A stretch of 64,000 nucleotides of DNA. It comes from Phragmites australis. Lineage: Eukaryota; Streptophyta; Magnoliopsida; Poales; Poaceae. Below the pieces are notes generated by a model that saw only the letters and a list, made by a program, of their open reading frames with translations, made no database searches and was not told the DNA's origin. Below are positions 11,131 to 20,655 of this stretch, in pieces (the stretch's first letter is position 1; each line of letters starts with the position of its first letter). The translations under genes and the position numbers were made by a program. The DNA is taken from NCBI RefSeq assembly GCF_958298935.1, contig NC_084924.1:18883819-18947818 (forward strand). Direction: 5' to 3'.

Positions 11131-12374
11131 CTATTTGCCTTCAAATGTTTTTGCTACACCATCAAGGCGCATGCAAGGCATCACAGATCTATGGAGGGTT
11201 GCTTCTACAGGTTTGATCTTTTCTATATCTTCGAAAGGAGGTACATCATCGAACTGACTATATTCTTTCTCATCCTCTGCATTCTCAACTCTTACAATTC
11301 TTTGTTTTCTGAAAACTACTATGTGTTTCTTGGGGTCGATTATATAGAAAACATGTGCAACTTGATCAGCGAGTATCCATGGGCCATCTTTGTAGCCTAC
11401 AATGCTAAGGTCGATAGTTATGAAACCGTAGTTGTCCGTCGCCATGCCATTTTGATGTTTGACCCATTTGCACCAAAAGACGGGGATCTGCAGATTTAGT
11501 TCATAGTCGAGTTCCTAGATTTCATCTATGAACCTATAGTAGGTGATATTTTCCCCTATTGTGTCATAGGCTTCTATCCGAACGCCACTGTTTTGGTCCA
11601 TTCTCTTCTTGTCCTTTTCTTTTGTATAAAAAAGTGTATCCATTAATGTCATACGCTTGCCATGACATAACTAAACTTGATGGGCCATAAGCCAACATTT
11701 TCATATTTTTTTTATCTGCAGATTCACCATCCAGAAGGTTTTGGTTCTTGAACCATGTGATGAAGCGATGCTAGTGCTCTTTCAAGATCCAATCATCTGA
11801 GCAACCTTGATTTTCTATGTGAAGCTTATTCAGGTGTTGCTCGATATACGACTCTAATATCTTGAGCTGCTGCAAGATGGTGAAATGTGCTTCTTCTACT
11901 ACTTTGTAATCATGATCAGTGAATCTTTTTTCCTTTGGTCTCTCTCCTAGACAACCTCCCCTCATGTCAAAATACAGGTACACCAATCAATTTTGCATCT
12001 TTTATGTAATCGATGCAACACTCAACGACTTCCTCAGTACTGTAGCCCTTGATCATGGAATTCTCTGGGTGAGCATGATTCCATACATAGCCCTTAAGAA
12101 TGCACAATGTCATCGTTTGATTAGCATGTACGTTTTTCGTCGTGTTTGGACTAACATGTGTGATCCTCGATAAAATCTCTCAAAATCTAGTGCGATTTTG
12201 TTAAGCTTGATTTATCCCACAATTTTTGGTTCTTGCTGTCAGAGCATGGGCAATGTATTTCCTTTGTCTTATTAGTCAAAGCATCCTTCTTGAAGACTTC
12301 AATAAAAGTAGAGAATCCTTTGATATATATATTTCTCCATGTCTTGATTCATCGTACATCCATGCTCTATCCAT
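11131..12374 (-). pseudogene. TNP2-type CACTA transposase relic lacking its catalytic core
   Basis: The start codon at 12374 opens MDRAWMYDESRHGEIYI and HCPCSDSKNQKLWDKSSL, the N-terminal transposase-associated domain with its Cys-rich zinc-binding-like segment (12180-12374). Near 12120 the sequence jumps to NHAHPENSMIKGYSTEEVVECCIDY, the tail of the DUF4218 region. GCLGERPKEK and the helix AHFTILQQLKILESYIEQHL follow at 11800-11990. Then comes the DUF4216 C-terminal region (11131-11700): QNSGVRIEAYDTIGENITYY, PVFWCKWVKHQNG, DLSIVGYKDGPWILADQVAH. The large Transposase_21 catalytic domain that should lie between the first two blocks is missing. Stops break the rest, including one where Trp is normal in EIWELDY. 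In intact elements this protein cuts the CACTA ends. Confidence 0.88.
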
Positions 12375-12779
12375 CATCAACGTCAATCACAAAATTAGAT
12401 CTATCCAAAAATTCTCCATTCATGATAAAACCTCATAGAGGCTAAAAAAATATGAAATTGAAGCTACATTCTTTAAATATAATGCTAGATTAATGTTAAT
12501 CTATACAATTGAATAAACTTTTGCCACAAATTTCAGCTAATTCGAGGATCTAAATGGCTAGAACCATGAACCTCTAGATCACATTCAAACCATAATTAAG
12601 CCTTAAATCTAAATTTAGACTTCAAAAAATTGCTAGCTACTGATGGTATACTCTTACCTTAGATGGCGCCTCTAAGGAATTGAAAGTAAAACCTCCCCCT
12701 TGTTTTCAAATCTCGCGGCCACCTTGAGCTACACTATTTGAACACAATGAACTCGGTCTGAATGGAGCTCTGCGGGGGT

Positions 12780-13015
12780 AGGTACTATGTATTTGGAGAT
12801 TATCATAGGTGGTTTCTTATGTGAACTGCCTGTGTAATATTTTCCACAAGCGGTTCCTTATGTGAACCATTATCACAGATGGTTCATATAAGGAACCACC
12901 TATGGAATGACGTATTTACACATGCGGTTTCTTATGTGAACCACTTGTGATAATGGAGCTATTTACACAGGTGGTTCACATAAGGAATCGCCTGTGGAAA
13001 GGAATCGTAGGTGTC
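12780..13015. repeat. CACTA subterminal inverted repeats
   Basis: Alternating forward and reverse copies of CACAGGCGGTTC(C/A)TTATGTGAAC and its complement, presumed transposase-binding sites of the family. Similar arrays occur at 5650-5950 and 590-800. Confidence 0.85.
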
Positions 13016-13020
13016 TCTAA

Positions 13021-13040
13021 AAATAGCTTTTGTAGTAGTG
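13021..13040 (-). repeat. Right terminal inverted repeat of the CACTA element
   Basis: The minus strand reads CACTACTACAAAAGCTATTT. It is followed by the target duplication CAC at 13041-13043. Confidence 0.95.
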
Positions 13041-13136
13041 CACGCTCACCCACGCCGACCACGAACCCTAAGGTCGCGACTTCAACACACACTACCCCAT
13101 GGGATACTTCTCCAATGGTAGCATCCCCATCGACTA

Positions 13137-13392
13137 CCTTTGTGTGCCCCTGTTCCGTGCCTTTGTGATGGATAACTCCCGGCCTGATCCTTGAGTCTCT
13201 CATTGATGAGTGTTCTAGATGTCGATGCGGGTTTTTGTTTGTCCTTGCAGATGTGGGGTTTGCCTAGTTTGTTCTTGGCTTGTTTCTTGATCCCTTCAAT
13301 CTTTGTTTGCATCAAATCTTTCTCTAGCCCAGTTTGTGCCAAGTACTTGGTTCAACTTTTGGTTGTTCTTGTGTTTTTCTTGGATTTCTCCA
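13137..13392. other. Sequence of unknown origin inside the GDSL relic
   Basis: About 255 bp separate the codons for IPIDYL and for KLGLPFV, which are almost adjacent in intact GDSL enzymes. No intron with good borders or transposon ends is obvious. It may be a retained intron, a filler insertion or a short degraded element. Confidence 0.4.
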
Positions 13393-13573
13393 TGCAACTG
13401 AGAAGCTGGGGCTCCCCTTCGTGCATCCCTACCTTGAACAGAACATGTGCATGGGTGTCTGTAGTGCTGCCCTCAGCAACATTGGTGGGATGATCCAAGG
13501 CATCAACTACGCGTTTGTGGCAACTGGCACAATGTTTCAGAGAGTCACCAGTTTGAACACGAAGGCGAACTAG

Positions 13574-15197
13574 TGGAGTTCGTGAGTGAACAACAGGAAG
13601 CACAAGGCAAGCATCTATCATATCTCTCCTATATTTTTGTGAATTGTTGGTCAAATGGCTAGATATTGCTACATATCGTATATGCATGTTTTAGCGAGTT
13701 AATGTAAGAAATCGAGTAGATCATATTTGTTGCATATTACCTACCTTGACAAAGTTAATCCTAATCCTTGTAGCTAGGGTATAATGTGTCATGGTCCAAC
13801 CTAAAAGTGATGTGTTAATTGTTTAGCCTTGTACAAATCCTCAGTAGAAGTCGAGTGGTGGAGATCACCGTCATTTGCGAGCTATAGGGTTTTCAATAAC
13901 TGTTCCAAAGGAATGACAAGTTGAGATGATGAGTTGGTGAGATTGAAAAGAGATGGAGGCAGTGCTAGTGGCAATTCATGAGACGAGACTCGGGTGCCAT
14001 AGACTGCTTGTGAGTTGGTAAAATTGAGACGAGATGTGGGCAGGGCTTAGGGTAGTTTGGGAGAGGAGACTCGAGTGCCATAGACCGCTTGCATCATTTA
14101 AGCACCGTCCATAGTGTCATTTGGCTTAAGCATTTTTCTGTACTAACAACATATCCTAATATGGTAACGATGAGCTGAATATTGTTGTAGTTGTGACCAT
14201 TTGGATTGCTAGTCTACGGTGTTGCGGACTTGTAAGAGGTATCTAGTTTTCTCAAGGAGTAGTTCTAGCTGAATGGTCTCGTGTCATGTGGGTAAAGAAG
14301 TACTCTCTAGGGTGTAAAATCAATTTAAAAAAAATTACCACACTCTTGGTCATGGAGCACGCTAAATGTCCATTGGGCAACATCGTAGAGTTTCATTTAG
14401 TTTGGAAAATGGAAAGTATGTGGGCTTCTGGGAGAAGCATGTGCTGATACTCATTTAAGTTGAGCAAGTTTATGTTTATTGTCGGTTGATGCTAGTTGTT
14501 TACATCATTATATTGTTTAAAGTGTTTTTCACTAAATCAACTTAACTTTGTTGCTTTTTCTTGCTATTCATCCAAATGCATTATCTTTGGAGTCGGAAAT
14601 ATATATACTCATATTGTGTAAGCCTTATGAGCACCTTCATACTCAGGGTGCTACCCTTAAGGTGATGCATATAACGATGAGCTTGTGTACGAATACTTTA
14701 TCCTGCTGATGCCGGTGATGGGCAGGAGTAGAGGAGGAATGGTCTGAGTTAGTCCCAGTGGTGCCTTATGGGCAATGGTGCCACTGGTCTTTTGTTTTAT
14801 CAATATCTTTCCGCTACGTATGAAAACTCTATTACTAAGTAGATATGGTACTTGTGACATGGTCTGTAATAAAAGTTAAAACATTTACACTCTATTCATA
14901 TCTTGTGATGAAATTATGGTGTAAACGGTATATGTTGTGATCTTGGGCTTTGTTGAACATATATCGGACTATCAGAATTACTCTCATTTTAATCGACTTA
15001 ATTGTCGATTAAGCCGGGTGTAATTTGGATGGGTCTGATAGCTAGACCCGTCCCATACCAGGCTTATGGTTGTACTATTAACTTTGAAAGATCACTCCAT
15101 GAACCGGTCCTTAGATTTGAGCAAGACTACCATAAATCCAACCGTACAACTTGTACCGGTCCCATCAAATCACTTGCTCAAAATCTAATTCCCATGT
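13574..15197. other. Unassigned intergenic DNA
   Basis: No recognisable protein or RNA gene. It contains the 81-bp duplication at 13931-14092. The texture suggests old retroelement DNA, but no termini were found. Confidence 0.4.
13931..14092. repeat. 81-bp tandem duplication, diverged
   Basis: Units 13931-14011 and 14012-14092 both begin GAGTTGGT and end CTCGGGTGCCATAGACTGCTTG or its close variant. Their divergence shows the duplication is not recent. Confidence 0.85.
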
Positions 15198-15938
15198 CAC
15201 TACAAAAAATAGATTATCATCTTTCATCATAGATGCATGGGACCATTATCATATTCATTTGAGCCCTTACCAAACCATGGTGACAAGGATGATAAAGGAG
15301 AACTAGCCTAACTTTTATGATTCCTGACAATATTATTAGCATGCATGTTTGTAAAACAATATATTTTGAAAACTAGAACTAATATGGTCGAGACAATTTG
15401 CCTTCACAATACTCAAGTAGGTCTTCAAAATCTTGGTCTTGAAGTCCTTCTAGTTCCTCCAAAACATTGGTATCTAATTGAAAACATAAGTGAAACGGAA
15501 ACACATAAACACCAAGATTAAAAAAAATCTAATATCACACAACAAATATCAGCAAACAAAAGATCACATTATTCTGGCAATTTTGTCAAAAGAATGGGTC
15601 AAATTGGAGCTACGGTTGAGAAAGTATGGCTTTCAAAAAAATTAAAAAGGACAAAAAGATTAGCTATAGATGAAACTATATGATTAGAAATTTTTCTAGA
15701 ATTTTCCAAAGAAATCTATGATTTTCTAGGATTTATCTAGAATGTATTTGAATTATTAACCATATAAAAACATAAAAATAGAATTATTAAATATTATTAA
15801 AACTATTTTCAATATTAATCCTATATTTTAGAATTATTTTGTACTAGAAAACTATTTATTGAGTAACATATACTATTTATGATGTTAGCACAGAATATAA
15901 AACAAAAACAAAAACAAAAAGGAAAAAGTTGACTAGGC

Positions 15939-16396
15939 CAAAGATGTCCAAATGGGCGGCCCAGCCCGGCACGGCACGGGCCTAGTCAGGCACGGCCCGT
16001 TACAGCCCGTTAGCTAAACGGGCCGTGCCGTGCCGGCCCACGTGCTGTGGTTGCAGCCCAAGCACGGGCCGTTTAAGATCGGGTCGTGCCGTGCCGGCCC
16101 GTAGCACGATAGGCCCATTAATATTTTCTGGCATGGCGGTCCGTTAACACGTGAAAATCCGGAAAAACATCAAAAAACCGCTAAATGTAGGGACCGAACT
16201 CAAGATCTCATACATATGAAGCAATGACCCTACCACCCTGTTAAGCATCTCTTTATATATTAGGGATAAATAAATTATATAAAACCTTAGAAAAATAGAA
16301 AAACTTAAATTGGCCGTGCCGTGCCGTGCCTGGGCTGGGCCATTTTTCCCGTGCCGTGGGCTGGCCTGTTAGGCCCGGCCCAGTTGGCCATCTTTA
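15939..16396. mobile_element. hAT-type miniature element (458 bp) with perfect 8-bp target duplication
   Basis: Inverted ends are CAAAGATGTCCAAATGGGC on the left and the reverse complement of TAAAGATGGCCAACTGGGC on the right. The flanks carry an exact 8-bp duplication, GACTAGGC, at 15931-15938 and 16397-16404, diagnostic of the hAT superfamily. The subterminal regions consist of GGCCCGTGCCG-type repeats (15955-16110 and 16310-16385) around an AT-rich centre. There is no coding capacity, so mobility would depend on a hAT transposase elsewhere. Confidence 0.92.
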
Positions 16397-16404
16397 GACT
16401 AGGC

Positions 16405-17399
16405 CTCCAGTTGTCACATCGGATCTGAGGTTGACGTGGCCGCTAATGTGGTGTGAGAATGTGACGATGCTGACTGGGCTAGGCTCATTAAACTTATACC
16501 ATGGATCTATCAATGGACAGCTTAGATTTAAACAACCGAAGGGGTATCTAATGTTCTAATCTTAGCTGTGCGCTTTAGATCCAATGGAGAAGACGCTCTT
16601 GTGCTTAGCTCCGGCACAGAACAGAGCGGCAGCGACTCGTGACGGTGGTGGATGGCTGGAAAACTCACGAGAGTTGAGTTCCCATGGTCAGTTAGAATAG
16701 CAATGGAGGATGGACGAGTGCCCAATATGCCTTGGAATATAGACTAGCTCTATAAGTTCTATGTGTAAGTTCGGTCAGTTGGTAAGGCTGGTCAGTTTCA
16801 CTTTATAAATTTTTTGAATTAATTTAGTTGATAATGTTATCTGAAACCTTGATGTTGTTGAACATTTCTTTTTTCTAACAATCATCTTGTGAAACCCTAA
16901 ATCGAGATAATTTCTGACTAAATTATGAGTATATGTTACTTGATGTTTGATGAGGTTTTGGTAATTAGTAATTAAGGATTTGCTACATATATAGGGATTG
17001 TTTGGAAGAGCTCTAGCTCCATGATTTTTTGAGCTAGTTATCTCTAAACTATACCCAGAGTAGGACCATTATCTTTTCAGAATTATTAAAACTAATTATT
17101 AAGAAAAAGAAATGTGCTCAGCTTATTTGTGTGAGCCATCATGTTTTATTTTAAACTATAAATAGATGTTTAAATAATTTTATTTTAGCATGCAAACTCT
17201 AGATGAGATATGGAGCTAAGAGGTGCAGCTCCGCAAAATGGGATCATAGTATATCCTAATGATGGAGTACCATCATATATGTATTTGTGACCTTGTATGG
17301 TAGGTTTAATAACCATCATGATGTAAATAAAGAAATGTGTGAATATTTCAGACAGCTTATCGTGTTCTATACCAAAACTAACCCTGGATCATGAAAGAA
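16405..17399. other. Intergenic DNA, no gene seen
   Basis: AT-rich with no supported reading frame. A stretch at 16996-17240 has weakly Tourist-like edges (GGGATTGTTTGGAAGAGCTC) that were not convincing enough to call. Confidence 0.45.
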
Positions 17400-17960
17400 T
17401 CCTTCAGATAACACAATTCGAAAAGTTTACACTTGAGACTTTGAGTGGGATACGCCTCTGGCCTGACTATATAAGGAGGGGATAGGGTACATCAAAAGGA
17501 GTAGGCTAGGAGGACATGCTAGAAAGAGAATAAAATAGGAGCAACATGAGATCAGATATAAGCAAAAATAACCTATTAAGACCCACAATAGATTCAAGCC
17601 ATGATCATATTCATCTAACAAGAGCTTTATAATTTAAAATACGAGAGAACTATCCAGATCTGTAGGAGTAGAACTAGACATACCTCTATTGTAATTGTCT
17701 TCTCTTGAGATTAATTAAGACAATACATAACGTAGGGTTGTTATCCTAAGAGAGGCTTGAACCTTTATAAAATCTCATATCTTTTTCTTTGATACACACA
17801 TTTGATGATTGGTATCTCTATTTAAATAAGTGTTTATATAATTGACTTTACCAATCGTCGACAAAATCTACCATATAAGGTAACAAATGTGTATACGAGG
17901 GTTCTCTCTCCTCAGGATATACTATATTTTTAGTAATTTCTTAAATATTAATTACCAAAT
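17400..17960. mobile_element. Probable LTR fragment
   Basis: The text runs through a polyadenylation-like AT-rich stretch to CAACGTAGGGTTGTTATCC-like wording, AGAGGCTTGAACC and a tail CGAGGGTTCTCTCTCCTCAGG. I associate this texture with grass gypsy LTRs. No paired LTR, primer binding site or target duplication is present, so this is a tentative call. Confidence 0.3.
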
Positions 17961-19282
17961 CCTCATCAGACGATTATTCATGAAATTTGTCTATGATATG
18001 CAACATCATAGATGGCTTTCTCTCAAGAACCGTCTAGAATGATATCACATATGGTTCTTGTTAAGAGTTGTATGTGATTGGAGTACTAATCACGGTCGGT
18101 TTCTTACTGGATCCATTTGTAATATAATCTGGTTCTGGAAACTGTGATATCCCATCATCTTTAGTGTTCTGTAGTAGTACTTACTAATGAATTTCCTCTC
18201 CGTTGCCATCTTATTGTACAAATTGCAGAGTTCTCAACAAATGGCTCCAACACAAAACCACCCCATTTTGTTTTATCATACCCCAGTATAGAATCAATCC
18301 AAATAGAAAGAAAATGAGAAACAGACAGAAGGGATTTGAAAGGATTGAGTCCCTAGCAAAAAACCTAATTAAGACCACACCAAGTAAAATTATTGTAGTT
18401 TCGTAATATTTATTTAAAATTATTGTAGTTTTATGTGCTTTGCTCCTTTTTTCTTTTTGGTTTTTCTTTACACACGTTGAAAGGTCATTTATTTTTTAAT
18501 GGTCGGGAGTGAGCAGTACAAGTCATGACTTATGAGTGGCCTTCTCTCAAACAAGTTTATTAGTGGTGGCATAGGACAAATGGATAACATGTATAGTACC
18601 ATCATGCTTAACCTAAGTTGGATGGAACTCCGGGTGGCAGACAAATACAATGTAGAAAATAATTTGTTTGGATGACAGGCATGAGTGTGACATTCTTCTT
18701 TGGCCATAGTGCTGTGTACTCTACTCACTGCCGTGATTGGAGAATGTGGAGCACTAAAATACTAAACGTGACCAGTAGGATTATTAGATTAGGCGACCCT
18801 CCACTACTCAAGAAGGACCATTTGGGGTAAAAGATTAGGAAAATTGTTGCAAGTTGGCCGCCAATCTCAACAAAAGTGGCCGCTGGAATCAACAGGAAAG
18901 TTGCCCGTGCAAGCAACCTTTTTGTTATTTTTTTCGCGATTAACCTTTTTGTTATTTGCGAAACATGCATGACAAAATAGATTCAAGGATAGTCATGTCA
19001 TGCAGTTGTTCCTGGTTGATTCTAGCTTAATTAGGAGCAGTTAATATTTTGCACTATATCGTGTCTTTAGGTGCACAACTTCCTTTCTGAAAGTCAAGAT
19101 GAAACAGAGGTACAACAATTGCAAAAATATATCAAGAAAGCAAAAGGTGTCTTGGAAAAAATGTAGAATTTGAATTCTAATCAGCGCATATGGTAATTCA
19201 ATTTAGAGATATATACATGCATTAGCACCAGGATATCAGTGACAAAAATGGCTAATAAGGAATAATATAATTGAATGACTGT
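17961..19282. other. Intergenic DNA with one exon-like fragment
   Basis: No complete gene. At 19068-19165, after a TTTAG acceptor-like site, the plus strand reads VHNFLSESQDETEVQQLQKY and IKKAKGVLEKM before a stop. That is an amphipathic, lysine-rich segment that could be a stranded exon. Nothing adjacent supports it. Confidence 0.35.
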
Positions 19283-19505
19283 TTCAGTTGGTTTACTTGT
19301 CAGTCACTAGCTTAGCTAATGAAGCATGATAGGTAGATTGAATTGACATTTCAGTATTTTTAACAGAGTTGATATTTAAGTTGGCCCACTTGCCAGTGAG
19401 CAGGTTGGCCTATCAAGCATGGTGGATAGATTAAATGTAACATTTCAGATGGTTCACATGTCAGTATCCAGTTTATCTAATCATTGTTGGTAGATAGTTT
19501 AAAAG
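19283..19505. repeat. Three degenerate repeats of about 70-110 bp
   Basis: Three blocks share the order CAGTTGGTTTACTTGTCAGT, then an AGCTTAGCTAATGAAGCAT-like segment, then a TGGTAGATAG-like close (around 19286, 19380 and 19446). They are strongly diverged. Confidence 0.55.
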
Positions 19506-20655
19506 GAAGATATCAAATTGACTTGGATCAGTAAGAGAATTAAACACAGTTGGTCCAGCATCAATGCAATGGGGCCATCAAATTGCTCTGGCCCCATTTT
19601 AAATTTCTAGTACCATTTTTACTAGAACACTCCTTAAGCTACTAAATTTTTCTGCACAAATCTCATTTTCTTATGATGCTTCGAAAAATTAGTTTTGCAT
19701 AATATTTTCATGTTGGGATTTAAGATCTTTTTGTATATATAGGCTTCTAGATTCTTATGTGAAACTCAACAAATCCTGATGCAAATCCACACGATGACAC
19801 TCTATGAGCTAGGACAACAAAAAATTTAAATGGCCCAATTAACGTGAAAAATAGTAATTTAACATGAAGATTTGGAGTTTGGCGCCATTAACATTGGATA
19901 GCACCTCCAAAAGTAAGAAGCAGTAGGCTTTGCTGTTAGCAAAAGCAAGGGTCAGGATTATCGCGAAAAAGCTAATTAGTGACATATTGCTGCCTCACTA
20001 AGATTCTTCTCCCTTTTTATTTTTATTTTCTCTCACTTCCTTTCGGCTCCTCCGCGGCGCTCCTTGTTCGGTGCAACAGCAATCGCTCGCAATGCCATGC
20101 GTGCGAGCTCCAATCTCCTGATCCCAACCCAACCCGCAATCCCAATCTGACTCCACCTCGAACAGGAATCCGTCTCCACTCCCCGATTCTCCGGGGTTGT
20201 TGCGGCAGGCACTATCAATCTGCGTGGGGTTGGGGTTTAACTCGACCGCTCCGAGGTCCGGCCTTCGTTTCAATCTGCCAAGAACTCGCAGTAAAAATCG
20301 AATCTTTTCCGATTCTTTGTTGTCGAGCTGCAGCAGTAGCAGTAGTACCAAGTCACTTGCGCCGCACTCGCCGTCGCCAAAGTTGGAGCCTTTGCGACTG
20401 ATTGGTAATTTGGATTATTTCCCAGATACGGGAGCGGAGAGGAAGGAAGCAAATCAGCGCTGGTTCGTAGCGGCGAATCGTGTTCCACGCCGCCCTTAAA
20501 TTGCGAGCGATCGGAGGAGGCAGGGGTTTTTGTTTCTTTCTTTTTCTCTGACCGGCGGCGACCAGGGGAGAGTCCAAGCAGTGGAGGAAGTGCCGCCGGT
20601 GCTAGTTCCTTTGGTTGGTTCGAAGGGGGGAAGGCGCGAGGAACAAGGGCGAGGG
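19506..20655 (+). promoter_or_regulatory. Promoter and GC-rich 5' untranslated region of the RING gene
   Basis: Composition shifts from AT-rich to GC-rich near 20030, typical of a grass gene start. The transcription start is not fixed by a clear TATA box. If transcription begins near 20000, the leader holds several short upstream ORFs (for example ATGs at 20092 and 20097), which could lower translation of the main frame. Long open frames on both strands here are by-products of GC-rich composition. Confidence 0.5.

Larger units (their letters stand above)
5635..13040 (-). mobile_element. CACTA (En/Spm) DNA transposon, about 7.4 kb, defective
   Basis: The ends form 20-bp terminal inverted repeats matching at 19 of 20 positions: CACTACTACAAAAACTATTT on the left and the reverse complement of CACTACTACAAAAGCTATTT on the right. 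They are flanked by a perfect 3-bp duplication, CAC, at 5632-5634 and 13041-13043, as expected for CACTA transposition. Subterminal repeats of the form TTTCACAGGCG...CGCCTGTGAAA fill 5650-5950 and 12780-13015. All coding relics run on the minus strand: a TNP2-type transposase near the right end and an accessory gene with PF03004-like, DUF8039-like and Ulp1-like parts in the left half. Stops and a missing transposase core mean it cannot move on its own, but its ends look usable by a trans-acting transposase. Confidence 0.93.
5486..13573 (+). pseudogene. GDSL esterase/lipase relic, split by a CACTA element
   Basis: Coding pieces lie at 5486-5634, 13044-13136 and about 13393-13573. The first encodes a hydrophobic N-terminus followed by VIGDSTADVGTNNYL, the block I motif of plant GDSL lipases with the catalytic Ser in GDS and the usual D-x-G-x-N-N signature. 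Removing the CACTA element and one CAC target copy rejoins the frame into THADHEP, a stop, GRDFNTHYPMGYFSNGSIPIDYL. This is the expected continuation of block I in this family, with a stop codon where Tyr is normal. After about 255 bp of unrelated sequence the frame resumes with KLGLPFVHPYLEQN and LSNIGGMIQGINYA, then stops at 13571. The oxyanion Gly and Asn blocks and the catalytic Asp-His block are absent. Such enzymes hydrolyse acyl esters, usually in secretory or extracellular compartments. This copy cannot make an enzyme. Confidence 0.88.
15198..18179. mobile_element. Possible CACTA-like ends bracketing a composite region
   Basis: The left edge reads CACTACAAAAAATAG at 15198. The right edge reads TTCTGTAGTAGT at 18168-18179, preceded by subterminal-looking repeats (GAACCGTCTAG, ATATGGTTCTTGTTAAG, 18000-18110). 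The two ends do not match each other well inside the first bases and no 3-bp duplication was found, so they may belong to different elements. The interval contains the hAT miniature element at 15939-16396. Confidence 0.28.

Noticed and set aside
16185..16240. tRNA gene on the minus strand inside the hAT element
   Set aside because: A- and B-box-like words are present, but acceptor and anticodon stems do not form, so it is not called as a tRNA.
16996..17240. Possible Tourist (PIF/Harbinger) MITE
   Set aside because: The left edge looks right, but the right edge does not pair well and no TWA-type target duplication was found.
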